DNA of 64,000 bases from Microbacterium luteum (GCF_015277875.1 NZ_CP063814.1:3286001-3350000), one strand, 5' to 3'; numbered from the stretch's first letter, positions 17,520 to 25,959 are shown. Notes: a model not told the origin generated them from the sequence alone. Numbers and translations: made by a program.

Positions 17520-17813
17520 TCATCCCCACTCCGCCTCATCCTGCAGTCGCATCGCCTGCCGGGCCGCGTCATCGCGCAGCACGTCGGCCTGTGCGGCCGC
17601 GCCGGCGATGTCGTCGCACCAGCGTTGCGCGGCATCACGGAACTCCCGCCCGCCGCGGGAGCGCCACGACGTCGCCTCGGCCAGCCGCACGGCGTCGGTC
17701 TCGACCTGCCGCAGGCGCTCGACCGCGAGCGCGAGACGCCGTTCCGCGCGCTCGGCCGCTGCCACGTCGGCGCCCGAGATGGTCGAGGCGGGGGAGGGGA
17801 ACGTGAAGAGCAT
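17520..17813 (-). CDS. Small WXG100-like helical protein
   Basis: 97 residues, mostly two long helices joined by TSWRSRGGREF. This matches the size and W-x-G/W-rich turn layout of ESX (WXG100) proteins, although the exact motif is W-R-S-R-G rather than W-x-G. The start at 17813 was chosen because upstream codons encode Arg-rich, non-family sequence. It probably pairs with the downstream 440-residue protein, mimicking an Esx partner-effector arrangement. Confidence 0.55.
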   Translation of the reverse strand: MLFTFPSPASTISGADVAAAERAERRLALAVERLRQVETDAVRLAEATSWRSRGGREFRDAAQRWCDDIAGAAAQADVLRDDAARQAMRLQDEAEWG

Positions 17814-17967
17814 GCGTTCAGGATGCGGCCGCGTCCGGCCTCGGTCGCAGCCGCGACGGCGAGCCTGAGGACGGAGGCGGGACAGGTGCGACCTGTGCAG
17901 GAGGAGAGCGGCCGGACGGCATCCGCCTCTTGCGCGAAGCGCATCCGGTGCACGCACAATGGGGATC

Positions 17968-18474
17968 ATGAGCGCGAACGAGTACGAACCGTTCCGCGTC
18001 GTCTTCGTCTGCACCGGCAACATCTGCCGCTCCCCGATGGCCGATGTCGTCTTCCGCTGGTTCGCGGATTCGGCCGGACTGAGCGATCGTGTGGTCTCGA
18101 CGAGCGCGGGAACCGGGGAGTGGCACGTCGGCGAGCGAGCCGATCACCGCACGCTGGAAGCCCTGGAGCGCAAGGGCTACGACGGATCGCGACACCGTGC
18201 CCGGCAGTTCACCCGCGAGGACTTCGAGCGCAACGACCTGATCGTCGCGCTCGACCGCAGCCATGAGCGCATCCTGCACGAGTGGGCCCGCACCGAGGGC
18301 GACACCGACAAGCTCGCGCTGCTGATGTCGTTCGAGACGGATGCGCCGACCCTCGACGTGCCCGACCCCTACTACGCCGGCCCCGGGATGTTCGACGACG
18401 TGCTGACTATGATCGAGGGTGCGAGCCGGGCGCTCTTCCGGCAGCTCGAACCCGCCATCAGACCGGCGTCCTGA
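17968..18474 (+). CDS. Low-molecular-weight protein-tyrosine phosphatase
   Basis: 168 residues with the P-loop VCTGNICRSP (V-C-x5-R-S; nucleophile Cys near 15) and the general-acid motif VPDPYY near the C-terminus. It dephosphorylates tyrosine or, in some members, arginine phosphate. Two ATGs exist (17959 and 17968). The second is preferred because GGGG precedes it at a usable distance; the first has no ribosome site. Confidence 0.92.
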   Translation: MSANEYEPFRVVFVCTGNICRSPMADVVFRWFADSAGLSDRVVSTSAGTGEWHVGERADHRTLEALERKGYDGSRHRARQFTREDFERNDLIVALDRSHERILHEWARTEGDTDKLALLMSFETDAPTLDVPDPYYAGPGMFDDVLTMIEGASRALFRQLEPAIRPAS

Positions 18475-18510
18475 CGCCGGTCCCCTCACGCGCGACGACG
18501 GGAGTCTCCG

Positions 18511-19893
18511 GTGACCTCTCTGCCCGACCAGCCCCTCAGCCCGCTCGACGGCCGCTACCGCGCCGTCGTGGCCCCGCTCTCCGATTTCCTCTCCGAGGCG
18601 GGCCTGAACCGCGCGCGCGTCGAGGTGGAGGTGGAGTGGCTGCTCGCCCTCACCGGCCGTTCGCTGTTCGGAACGTCACCCCTGGATGAGGAGGCCAAGC
18701 GCAGCCTGCGCGCGCTTTACATCGATTTCGGCGCCGAGGAGATCGCCTGGCTCGGCGAGAAGGAACGGGTCACCCGTCACGACGTGAAGGCCGTCGAATA
18801 CCTCGTTCGCGACCGGCTCGACCGACTCGATCTCGGCGGCATCGCCGAGCTCACGCATTTCGCCTGCACGAGCGAGGACATCAACTCCACCGCCTATGCC
18901 CTGACGGTGCAGCGAGCGGTGACGCAGGTGTGGCTGCCCGAGCTCCGCGCGGTGATCACGAAGCTCGAGGCTCTCGCGGTCGAGCACCGCGACGCCGCGA
19001 TGCTCTCGCGCACCCACGGCCAGCCGGCCACCCCGACCACGATGGGCAAGGAGCTCGCCGTGTTCGCATGGCGTCTTGCGCGGGTCGCGGATCAGATCGA
19101 GGGCGGCGACTTCCTCGCGAAGTTCTCCGGTGCCACCGGCACGTGGTCCGCGCACCTGGCCGCCGAGCCCGACGTCGACTGGCCGGAGCTGTCGCGTTCG
19201 TTCATCGAGGGCCTCGGCATCGGCTTCAACGTTCTCACCACGCAGATCGAGTCGCACGACTGGCAGGTCGAGCTCTACGACCGCGTGCGGCACGCGGGCG
19301 GCATCCTCCACAATCTCGCGACCGACGCATGGACCTACATCTCGCTCGGCTTCTTCGCGCAGATCCCGGTCGCCGGAGCAACCGGCTCCTCGACGATGCC
19401 GCACAAGATCAACCCGATCCGCTTCGAGAACGCCGAGGCGAATCTCGAGATCTCCGGCGGCCTGTTCGGTACGCTCGCCCAGACCCTCGTGACCAGCCGC
19501 ATGCAGCGCGACCTCACCGATTCGACCACGCAGCGCAACATCGGCGTCGCGTTCGGGCACTCGCTGCTCGCCCTCGACAACCTCGAGCGCGGGCTCGGCG
19601 AGATCTCGCTGTCGCAGCACATGCTGGATGCCGATCTCGACGCCAACTGGGAGGTGCTGGCCGAGGCGATCCAGACCGTCGTTCGCGCCGAGATCACCGC
19701 CGGACGATCGCAGATCTCCGACCCCTACGCGCTGCTCAAGGAGCTCACGCGCGGTCGTCGCGTAGGCGCGGCGGAGCTGGCCGAGTTCGTGCGGGGTCTC
19801 GACATCGGGGATGACGCCAAGGAGCGCCTGATCGCGCTCACCCCGGGCGGCTACACCGGGCTCGCGTCGTCCCTCGTCGACACGCTCGCGTAG
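18511..19893 (+). CDS. purB: Adenylosuccinate lyase
   Basis: A 460-residue fumarase/aspartase superfamily enzyme of the E. coli-like PurB type. It acts twice in purine synthesis (SAICAR to AICAR, adenylosuccinate to AMP). The start MTSLPDQPLSPLDGRY matches the family. LSRTHGQPATPTTMGKE holds the catalytic His and GSSTMPHKINP the signature loop with the catalytic Ser. GTG start with GGAG upstream. The stop lies 5 bases from the stop of the convergent small membrane gene, so no separate terminator fits between them. Confidence 0.96.
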   Translation: MTSLPDQPLSPLDGRYRAVVAPLSDFLSEAGLNRARVEVEVEWLLALTGRSLFGTSPLDEEAKRSLRALYIDFGAEEIAWLGEKERVTRHDVKAVEYLVRDRLDRLDLGGIAELTHFACTSEDINSTAYALTVQRAVTQVWLPELRAVITKLEALAVEHRDAAMLSRTHGQPATPTTMGKELAVFAWRLARVADQIEGGDFLAKFSGATGTWSAHLAAEPDVDWPELSRSFIEGLGIGFNVLTTQIESHDWQVELYDRVRHAGGILHNLATDAWTYISLGFFAQIPVAGATGSSTMPHKINPIRFENAEANLEISGGLFGTLAQTLVTSRMQRDLTDSTTQRNIGVAFGHSLLALDNLERGLGEISLSQHMLDADLDANWEVLAEAIQTVVRAEITAGRSQISDPYALLKELTRGRRVGAAELAEFVRGLDIGDDAKERLIALTPGGYTGLASSLVDTLA

Positions 19894-19898
19894 ACGGC

Positions 19899-20216
19899 TC
19901 AGGAGGAGGTGGGGGACTCGTCGCCCGCGGAGTCGACCTCGTCGGGGAGAAGTACCGGGCGATCGATCGGCTTCTCCATCTCGGCCGGATCGACCGCGAG
20001 CAGCAGCAGGGCGACGATGAGAAGCGTCGCGATGAAGCTCACCCCCGCCACCACGAGCGCGACGACGATCGCGCGCTGGTGGTCCTCAGCCGGCAGCGCC
20101 TGGAAGAACCCCATCGCCACGAGCGCGACGATCCCGGCGAACGCGGCGGCGGCGAAGGCGAGCCCGAGAAGCTGAACGGGCTTGAGCAGGTCGCGGCGGG
20201 TGGGCTTGTCGGTCAC
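19899..20216 (-). CDS. Small two-helix membrane protein
   Basis: 105 residues, starting at a GTG whose GTGA overlaps the upstream gene's stop. Two membrane segments (about 17-40 and 48-70) are followed by an acidic cytoplasmic tail (DEVDSAGDESPTSS). It has no recognisable domain. It is cotranscribed with the HdeD-like gene and is probably a conserved hypothetical of this genus. Confidence 0.7.
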   Translation of the reverse strand: MTDKPTRRDLLKPVQLLGLAFAAAAFAGIVALVAMGFFQALPAEDHQRAIVVALVVAGVSFIATLLIVALLLLAVDPAEMEKPIDRPVLLPDEVDSAGDESPTSS

Positions 20217-20908
20217 GCGTCGGCGCCCCTCTGTTCTGCAGCGCCCTGTTCGGCAGCACCCTGCTCGGCGGTGTCGGATCCGGCCGTCTCGGCGGGCGCA
20301 GTCTTGGGCCGCGGGCTGGCTCCGGCGATGCCGAGGTACACCGCAACGATGGCGGTGTAGAAGCCCAGCACGCCGACGGCGATGATGGTGCCGGTCAGCT
20401 CGAACGTGCCGGCCTCCTCGATCGTGTAGCTGAGCGAATACTCCGGCGACACGATCAGCGTCGCTGCGGCGAACACGAGGGTGAGCGCGCCGATGACGAC
20501 GCCGTCGCGGGACTCGGTGCGAGTGGGGATGCTGCCTGCCCCGCCGCGCATGCCGCGGATGCCCGCGATGAGCTCGGTCACTCCCGTGAGGACCGCCCAC
20601 GCGACCACGATGACGAAGAAGAGCGTCGTGGTGCGCCACGGCGGCAGGCCGGCGGCCATGCCGGCGGCGGCCGAGATCAGACCGAGGAGCACCGCGGGCC
20701 ACCGGGCGCCCGCCGGGTACACCAGCCACGCCGCGGCGAGGTGCACGAGGGCGGTGGCGAGGGCGAACCCGCTGAAGACGGCGAGACCCACGGCGGCCGA
20801 GTGGTCGCTCGAGAAGGTGATCATCACCGCGGCGATCGCCGCGAAGACCGCACGCGCGACCTGGACGTGGCGCACGTCGAAGGCGCGCGAAGACGGAGAT
20901 GAAGTCAC
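20213..20908 (-). CDS. HdeD/DUF308-like membrane protein
   Basis: 231 residues with six or so membrane segments in a pattern like the DUF308/HdeD family, followed by a low-complexity tail containing AEQGAAEQGAAEQ (a DNA-level 12-bp repeat at about 20235-20265). Related proteins in Microbacterium are often mislabelled acyl-CoA synthetase; nothing here supports an enzymatic role. GTG start at 20908 behind an AGGAA site. Confidence 0.6.
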   Translation of the reverse strand: MTSSPSSRAFDVRHVQVARAVFAAIAAVMITFSSDHSAAVGLAVFSGFALATALVHLAAAWLVYPAGARWPAVLLGLISAAAGMAAGLPPWRTTTLFFVIVVAWAVLTGVTELIAGIRGMRGGAGSIPTRTESRDGVVIGALTLVFAAATLIVSPEYSLSYTIEEAGTFELTGTIIAVGVLGFYTAIVAVYLGIAGASPRPKTAPAETAGSDTAEQGAAEQGAAEQRGADA

Positions 20909-21036
20909 GATGGTTCCTGTGGAGGTGGTCCTGACGGACAGGACGGATGCGTCCAGTTTAGGTCGTCGCCCCTGTGCGGGTACTCCACGCCCGTCCGGGA
21001 CGCATCAGTCCTGCCCGATCCCGCGCAGCCAGAACG

Positions 21037-22260
21037 TCAGGCGAGGAGGGTCTCTCCGATGTATCCGCCCTCGGCGCAGCCCGGCGGCACGGCGAAGACG
21101 GCCGAACCGATCGGCGTCGTCCATTCGTTGAGCAGATCGAGTTCGTCGAGGCGTCGCTGGATGGGCGTGAACTGCTTCTCGACGTCTGCCTGGAACGACA
21201 CGAAGATGAGCCCGGAGTCCGACACCCGGTCGCCGGTGGGCGCCTCGTCGTAGTTGTAGGCGCGCCGGAAGATCCGCTGCGTCGGGTCGTCGGGTCGGGA
21301 CCGCCGCATGTGCGAGAACTCCGGGATCACGGGGAACCCGATGGCCGTGGTGGCTTCGAAGTCGGGCTCGTCGTGTTCCGCGGTGCCCGTCAGCGGCGCA
21401 CCGTTGGACAGATAGCGGCCGACGGACTGCTCCCGCCCGGGCCGATCGAGCTGGTCCCACGTGTCGAGGTCCATCTGGATGCGGCGCACGACCGCGCCGG
21501 TGCCGCCGGCCATCCAGCCCTCGGTGTTCCACACCACGGTGTCGAACTCACTCGTGCCCGGCTGCGGATTGGCCGTGCCGTCGACCTGGCCGAACAGGTT
21601 GCGCATCGTCGTCCCGGGGGCGACCGATCCGTAGGCGCGACGGAAGCCGTGCTGCGTCCACTTTACGTCGGCGAAGCTGCGCGCATCCTTGAGCAGCATG
21701 CGCGTGGCGTGGGCGACGGTCGTCGGGTCGTCGCCGGCGAATTGGATGAGCAGGTCGCCGTCGCTGAACTCCGGCTGCAGCCTGTCGATGCCGAACGCGG
21801 GCAGCGGCGCGAGCCAGGCGGGTCCGGTCCCGCCCGCGCGTGCGACGAATCCGGGACCGAAGCCGAACGTCACCGTGAGGCGCGCCGGCGGGGAGGCCAT
21901 CTCGGGCTCGGAGTCGGCGAGGGCCGCCTCGCCCTGCGTCAGGCGCGACGCATCATCGGTGAGGACCTGCATGAGACGGCGGAGCCCGTCGCGGTCGACG
22001 TCGTCGTGCAGGCTCAGGCCCACGAAGGTGCCGTGCGCCTGGGCGTCGGTGTCGACGCCGGCCTGATGTGCTCCGTAGAAGGGCACCACGGTGTCGCCGT
22101 TCAGCGGCACCGAGGCGGATGCGGTCGGGGAGTCGTTCTGGGAGAGGGCCAGGTCGGCGCCGATCGCGGCAGCGGCGCCGACGCCGGCGACAGCTCCCCC
22201 GAGGAGGAACTGCCGCCGGGTCGAGCCGGATCGGCCCGCGCCCTTGTCGGGCGCGGCCAT
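21037..22260 (-). CDS. efeB: DyP-type haem peroxidase, Tat-exported
   Basis: 407 residues. A Tat signal with TRRQFLLGGAVAGVGAAAA (twin Arg at 15-16) leads into a DyP peroxidase with the GxxDG motif FGQVDGTANP and the haem-ligand region IPEFSHMRRSRPDD. It is exported folded with its haem and oxidises a range of substrates with peroxide; in EfeUOB it serves iron uptake. No efeU or efeO is nearby. Here it follows copC and PCu(A)C, with its ATG overlapping the stop of the latter by one base, so a copper-linked role is plausible. Confidence 0.88.
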   Translation of the reverse strand: MAAPDKGAGRSGSTRRQFLLGGAVAGVGAAAAIGADLALSQNDSPTASASVPLNGDTVVPFYGAHQAGVDTDAQAHGTFVGLSLHDDVDRDGLRRLMQVLTDDASRLTQGEAALADSEPEMASPPARLTVTFGFGPGFVARAGGTGPAWLAPLPAFGIDRLQPEFSDGDLLIQFAGDDPTTVAHATRMLLKDARSFADVKWTQHGFRRAYGSVAPGTTMRNLFGQVDGTANPQPGTSEFDTVVWNTEGWMAGGTGAVVRRIQMDLDTWDQLDRPGREQSVGRYLSNGAPLTGTAEHDEPDFEATTAIGFPVIPEFSHMRRSRPDDPTQRIFRRAYNYDEAPTGDRVSDSGLIFVSFQADVEKQFTPIQRRLDELDLLNEWTTPIGSAVFAVPPGCAEGGYIGETLLA

Positions 22261-22832
22261 CAGCTGTCGTCCGACCCGCTCGTGTCGGACTCGTCCATGT
22301 CCATGTCCATCTCGGAGTCGTCGCCGACGTAGTTCTCGTTGGCGCCCGAGTAGTCCTTCACCGGGGCCGTGAACTCCACCGTCGAGTCGTCGGCGAAGGT
22401 CAGCGTGAAGGTGACCTCCTCGCCGGCCACGATGGGCTGCTCGAGCCCCATCAGCATGATGTGGCTGCCGCCGGGCTCGAGCGCGTAGGTGCCCTCGGCG
22501 GGGATGACGAAGCCGCCGTCGATCGGCTGCATGACCATCTCCCCGGTCTCGTCGGTGACCGTCTCGTGCAGCTCGATCATCGGGGAGACCTCCGTCGAGG
22601 CGGCGACGACGGTGATGTCTTCGCCGGAGGAGTTCTCCAACTCCCCGAAGGCCGCCGACATGCCGGACTCGGCGGACTTCACCCACGCGTCGCTGATCGC
22701 GAAGGAGTCCGCCTGGGTGGCGGCCTCGGTGTCGGCGGCGGGCGTCGAGGTGGACGCACAGCCGGCGAGCAGAAGTGCGCCCGCTGCCAGGAGCACGCCG
22801 AAACGAGAGGTGGTGCGGATGGTTGTGTTCAC
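22260..22832 (-). CDS. PCu(A)C-family copper chaperone lipoprotein
   Basis: 190 residues with a lipoprotein signal (LLAAGALLLAGC) and the PCu(A)C copper motif: His in IELHETV, Met in GEMVMQ, then HIMLM in EPGGSHIMLMG. These exported chaperones carry Cu(I), often to cytochrome oxidase. The acidic Met/Asp tail (DDSEMDMDMDESD) may add weak metal sites. The GTG at 22832 is chosen because it gives the normal signal and has AAAGG upstream. Confidence 0.88.
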   Translation of the reverse strand: MNTTIRTTSRFGVLLAAGALLLAGCASTSTPAADTEAATQADSFAISDAWVKSAESGMSAAFGELENSSGEDITVVAASTEVSPMIELHETVTDETGEMVMQPIDGGFVIPAEGTYALEPGGSHIMLMGLEQPIVAGEEVTFTLTFADDSTVEFTAPVKDYSGANENYVGDDSEMDMDMDESDTSGSDDS

Positions 22833-22864
22833 AGGATTGCCTTTCAGGGTGCGATGGCGACGGG

Positions 22865-23461
22865 TCACGACTCGTCGCCGGTGCCGGCCTTTCGCCGGCG
22901 GGTGAGGGAGATGAGCGCGAAGGCGGCGACCGCGACGGCCGCCCCACCCGCGCCGATGAGCACGAGACGCATCGCGCCCGCGCTCTCCTGTGTGCTCTGA
23001 CTCTGCGACGACGCCGGGTCGCCGACGCTGTCACCCGTACTCGCGGTCGTGTCGGTCGCGGCCCGCTCGAGAGGCTCGGCATCACCGATCGTGAACGGCA
23101 CGAGACCGCTGATCGGATGGCCGTCCTCGGAGACGACGCGCCAGCGCACCTCGTATCCCGCTTCCGGCATATCCGGCTCGAGCGCGATCGTCACGACGTT
23201 GTCGCTCCGTTCGGGCTCGCCGTCGGCCCAGTCATGGCCATCGGCGTCGGCGACGACGACGGCCGCCCCCATCGGGAGGATCTCACCCGAGAAGGTGAGC
23301 GTCACCGACTCGGGAGCCACGGCGAGCTGCTCGTCCGTGGCCGGGGTGCTCGAGATCAGTTCGTCGTGCGCGGCGGCGGGGGCCGCGACGACGACGGTGG
23401 ATCCGAGCACGATGCTCGTCGCGGCAACCGCCGTGACGAGGCGCGTGCGGATGCGGAACAT
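22865..23461 (-). CDS. copC: CopC-family copper-binding protein
   Basis: 198 residues. The Sec signal ends APAAAHDEL, which leaves an N-terminal His for Cu(II), as in CopC/YobA proteins. The Ig-like CopC domain (SSTPATDEQL to VPFTIGDAEP with SEDGHPISG) is followed by a Ser/Thr-rich linker and a C-terminal membrane helix ending LTRRRKAG. It starts at the ATG at 23461 behind GAAGGG and leads the operon copC-PCu(A)C-DyP. Confidence 0.9.
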   Translation of the reverse strand: MFRIRTRLVTAVAATSIVLGSTVVVAAPAAAHDELISSTPATDEQLAVAPESVTLTFSGEILPMGAAVVVADADGHDWADGEPERSDNVVTIALEPDMPEAGYEVRWRVVSEDGHPISGLVPFTIGDAEPLERAATDTTASTGDSVGDPASSQSQSTQESAGAMRLVLIGAGGAAVAVAAFALISLTRRRKAGTGDES

Positions 23462-23476
23462 CGACGACGCCCTTCT

Positions 23477-23492
23477 GCGCACGATCGTGCGC
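23477..23492. promoter_or_regulatory. Perfect 16-bp palindrome upstream of copC
   Basis: GCGCACGATCGTGCGC is its own reverse complement and lies 16 bases before the copC ATG, next to its ribosome site. It is a candidate operator for a copper-responsive or general repressor; no regulator is identified. Confidence 0.45.
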
Positions 23493-23500
23493 GAGTACTC

Positions 23501-23520
23501 CGCTCGGCCTCGGCCGAGCG
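23501..23520 (-). terminator. Hairpin between the membrane gene and copC
   Basis: CGCTCGGCC, TC, GGCCGAGCG gives a perfect 9-bp stem. It sits 38 bases past the likely true stop (23558) of the upstream membrane gene, which supports that stop. Confidence 0.5.
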
Positions 23521-23557
23521 CGAACGACCCGTCGCCCGGAACGGACGACGGCGGTGG

Positions 23558-24174
23558 TCAGAGCACTCGGAGGGCGGGCGGTCCGCGGCGCCGCAGGGGC
23601 GCGCCAGGCGGGGGGCGTCGTCGACCGACGGGGCAACGACGAAGAGAGGGGCGCGGGGCGCATCCGGAACCGGGGAGAGCACGGCGACGGGCTGACGCCG
23701 GCGCCACCACGCGACCAGCTCGCCGGCCAGGGTGCGCAGCGCGGCGAGTACCCGCTCGCCTCGGTGCAGCGCCGCGACCGTGACGACGGCCGCGAGCACG
23801 TGCCAGCCCCACATGGCGGCATCGGCATACAACGCGGCGGTCGTCTCGCCGGACAGCGGCGCCAGCGTGATCGCACCGTGGTGGTGGCCGCCGGCCGTCA
23901 CCGCCCCGGCATCGGCCGCGCCGAGCACGAACAGCACGTGGAAGAGCACCTGACTGAGCGTGACCGACAGCGACAGGCGGAAGACGGAGAGGCGTCGACC
24001 GGCCAAGAGGGTGCAGACGAACACCCACAGCACCCACGGCACGACGATGCCGAGCCATCCGGGCATCGCACCGCCACCGGCGACGTGGGACAGCAGCGCG
24101 ACGAATGTCGCGACGGATGCGGCGACGAGACCACGAGCGACCCGAGGTGCCCGTGACTGACGCATGGTCCCCAT
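23558..24174 (-). CDS. Copper-locus membrane protein, with C-terminal frameshift
   Basis: About 205 residues with five membrane segments and a central HHHGAITLAP motif, as in small membrane proteins next to copC in actinobacteria. The frame from the start (GGAGGT then ATG at 24174) runs on past 23558 and into copC as Arg-rich junk to 23356. A one-base shift in a run of six G at 23610-23615 moves it into a frame ending PLRRRGPPALRVL at 23558. Related proteins end with a RRGPP motif, so the given end is preferred. The shift is either a homopolymer error or a real mutation. Confidence 0.55.
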
Positions 24175-24204
24175 TGTCGCACCTCCGCCGGGGGAGGTGA
24201 GTCC

Positions 24205-25068
24205 TCACTCGTCGAGCGAGTGCCCCAGCACGGAGAGGGTGGCCGAACGGGCGTCGCGACCCTGGTCGCCGCGGCTCGCGACCAGAAGGCCCACGACCGA
24301 TTCGGTGACGAGCATGAGCGACGCTCGGGAGGCGTGCTCCAGCTCTTCGCGGAAGGATCCGCGCACCGGGGGGATCACGAGCGCGATGTCGGCGGATTCG
24401 GCGACCGCCGACCGCGCGAAGGAGGTGATCGCGATCACGCGGGCGCCGCTCTCGCGCGCCGCGGTCATGACCGCGAGCGTGGCACGGTTGACCCCCGACC
24501 CCGAGATGACGAGGCAGACGGCGCTCGCGCCGAGTTGGCGGGCCGCGATCTCCTGTCCGAGGGTGTCCGGCAGGTACTCTGAGGGGCGTCCGGCGGCCGT
24601 CAGGCGCAGCACCATGTCCAGTCCGAGCGGTGCGGACAGGCCGTTCGCGGCCACCAGCACTCGCGTCGCGCCGTCCAGGGCGCCGACGAAGCCTTCGAGC
24701 TGGTCGTCGGTGAGGGCGGTGACCGTCTGCGGCAGGCGCGCACTGAAGGCATCCACCTCGGCCCGCAGCGCGCCGAGCATCGAGCCGTCGCTCGTCACGG
24801 CGGGGGCCGCCGATCCGCGTGCGAGCTCACGGGCGAGGGCCACCCGCAACTGCGGATAGCCGTCGTAGCCGAGAGTCTGCGCGGTCCGGATGACGGTGGC
24901 ACGGCCCACCCCGACGGCCTCGGCGACCTCCTGCGCCGACCGGTCGATGGCCGACTCGATGTCGGCGGCGATCGCCTCGGCGACCCGTCGCTCGCTGGGC
25001 TGCATCGAGGGGGCGAGGGCGGCGACACGCGCGCTCGGGGGTGCGTCAGAGGATCCGACCCAGGTCAC
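24205..25068 (-). CDS. MurR/RpiR-family transcriptional regulator
   Basis: 287 residues. An N-terminal RpiR helix-turn-helix domain (about 15-90, AQEVAEAVGVGRATVIRTAQTLGY) precedes a SIS sugar-phosphate-binding domain (about 130-270, VLVAANGLSAPLG, CLVISGSGVNRATL, VIAITSFARS). The GTG at 25068 is preferred; it lies inside the end of the PhnE remnant. It probably controls the adjacent HAD/ABC locus, of which only pieces remain. Confidence 0.82.
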   Translation of the reverse strand: MTWVGSSDAPPSARVAALAPSMQPSERRVAEAIAADIESAIDRSAQEVAEAVGVGRATVIRTAQTLGYDGYPQLRVALARELARGSAAPAVTSDGSMLGALRAEVDAFSARLPQTVTALTDDQLEGFVGALDGATRVLVAANGLSAPLGLDMVLRLTAAGRPSEYLPDTLGQEIAARQLGASAVCLVISGSGVNRATLAVMTAARESGARVIAITSFARSAVAESADIALVIPPVRGSFREELEHASRASLMLVTESVVGLLVASRGDQGRDARSATLSVLGHSLDE

Positions 25069-25240
25069 GTGCGCCCGCTCCCTCCATGATCCGGCGGCGA
25101 ATCGCGCCGGAGATCGCATCCATGAGCATCGTGGCCGCGACCACGACGATCAGGAGCATGCCGACCGTATCCCACTCTCGGTAGTCGGTGTAGTTCGACA
25201 GCATGTTGCCGATGCCGGGCAGCAGGCCGGGTGACTCGCG
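25046..25240 (-). pseudogene. 3' remnant of a PhnE-type phosphonate ABC permease
   Basis: In one frame this stretch reads GIGNMLSNYTDYREW, then a membrane helix (VGMLLIVVVAATMLMD), then AISGAIRRRIMEG, and stops at 25046. This is the C-terminus of a PhnE-like permease: the GIG turn, the last helix, and D-x-x-S-G-x-x-R-R-R. The rest of the gene, and any ATPase or binding protein, is absent. The remnant begins within about 10 bases of the HAD stop codon, so a deletion joined the two. Confidence 0.65.
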
Positions 25241-25249
25241 ACAGGCCTC

Positions 25250-25930
25250 TCAGCGGTGAGCGGGAGACGAGCCGGATGCCGCCGCGGCGGTCCAGGCGCG
25301 AAGATCGTCGGAGAGGTCGGCGATCGTGCGCCCGCGCAGCGTTGCGGGGAACGGCGAGGAGTCGCAGGTGGCGCCCACGAGCGCCGTGTCGGCACCGAGA
25401 GCCGCCGCGGGGGCCAGGTCGAACTCGGCGATGTCGCCGATCGAGAGCACGGGGCCGTCCTCGAGTGCGCCGCGGATCACGGCCGACAGTCCGTCCGGCT
25501 TGCCGACGGTGAAGTGCATCGCCGAGAAGAGGTCGGCGATGCCCCAGTCGGCGAGGAGCTCCCGCACGCCGGCGTCGGGAGCATTGGTCGCCAGCACGAG
25601 CCGGGCGTCGCCGGCGAGGTCGCACAGGAGGTCGGCGATTCCGGCCGGGGGTGCCACCGGCGCCGCGGGGGTGCCGAGCACGTCACGGCTGGTCTCGTAG
25701 GCCGCGCTGACGTCGTCGGAGGCGATGCCGGCGTGCTCCGCGGCGGTTCCGACGGCGTGGTACCCGTCGCGGTATCCCGAGTCTCCCGCCGCGAAGGAGG
25801 CGAGTTCCGCCTCGGCCGTGGTGAGGAAGCCGTCACCGGCGACCCGGGCGAGGGAGCGGGCGTAGGCGACGATCGGTCCGTCGCCGAGGGCGAGCGTTCC
25901 GTCGAGGTCGAAGACGATGGTGCCGGTCAC
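25250..25930 (-). CDS. HAD-superfamily hydrolase
   Basis: 226 residues with HAD motif I FDLDGTLALGDG, motif II LATNAPDAG, motif III Lys in VGKPDGLS and motif IV IGDIAEFDL. It is likely a phosphatase or phosphonatase-like enzyme, given the neighbouring phosphonate-permease remnant and RpiR regulator. Two starts are possible: ATG at 25951, or GTG at 25930 with GGAAGGG upstream. The GTG is preferred because the 7-2-7 inverted repeat at 25944-25959 would then be in the leader. Confidence 0.78.
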   Translation of the reverse strand: MTGTIVFDLDGTLALGDGPIVAYARSLARVAGDGFLTTAEAELASFAAGDSGYRDGYHAVGTAAEHAGIASDDVSAAYETSRDVLGTPAAPVAPPAGIADLLCDLAGDARLVLATNAPDAGVRELLADWGIADLFSAMHFTVGKPDGLSAVIRGALEDGPVLSIGDIAEFDLAPAAALGADTALVGATCDSSPFPATLRGRTIADLSDDLRAWTAAAASGSSPAHR

Positions 25931-25943
25931 GTGGGTCCCTTCC

Positions 25944-25959
25944 GCGTCCATGTGGACGC
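25944..25959. promoter_or_regulatory. Operator-like inverted repeat at the HAD gene start
   Basis: GCGTCCA, TG, TGGACGC, followed by a further AGCGTCCAA half site. It lies in the promoter/leader of the HAD hydrolase and is a candidate site for the adjacent RpiR regulator. Confidence 0.45.

Noticed and set aside
20925..20950. GTCCTG-ACGGA-CAGGAC hairpin upstream of the HdeD-like gene
   Set aside because: Short 6-bp stem with no conserved context; could not be told from chance in GC-rich DNA.
21037..23085. Single long frame joining the DyP peroxidase with upstream Arg-rich sequence
   Set aside because: The Tat signal at 22260 and the PCu(A)C and copC genes in other frames show that the extension is not coding.
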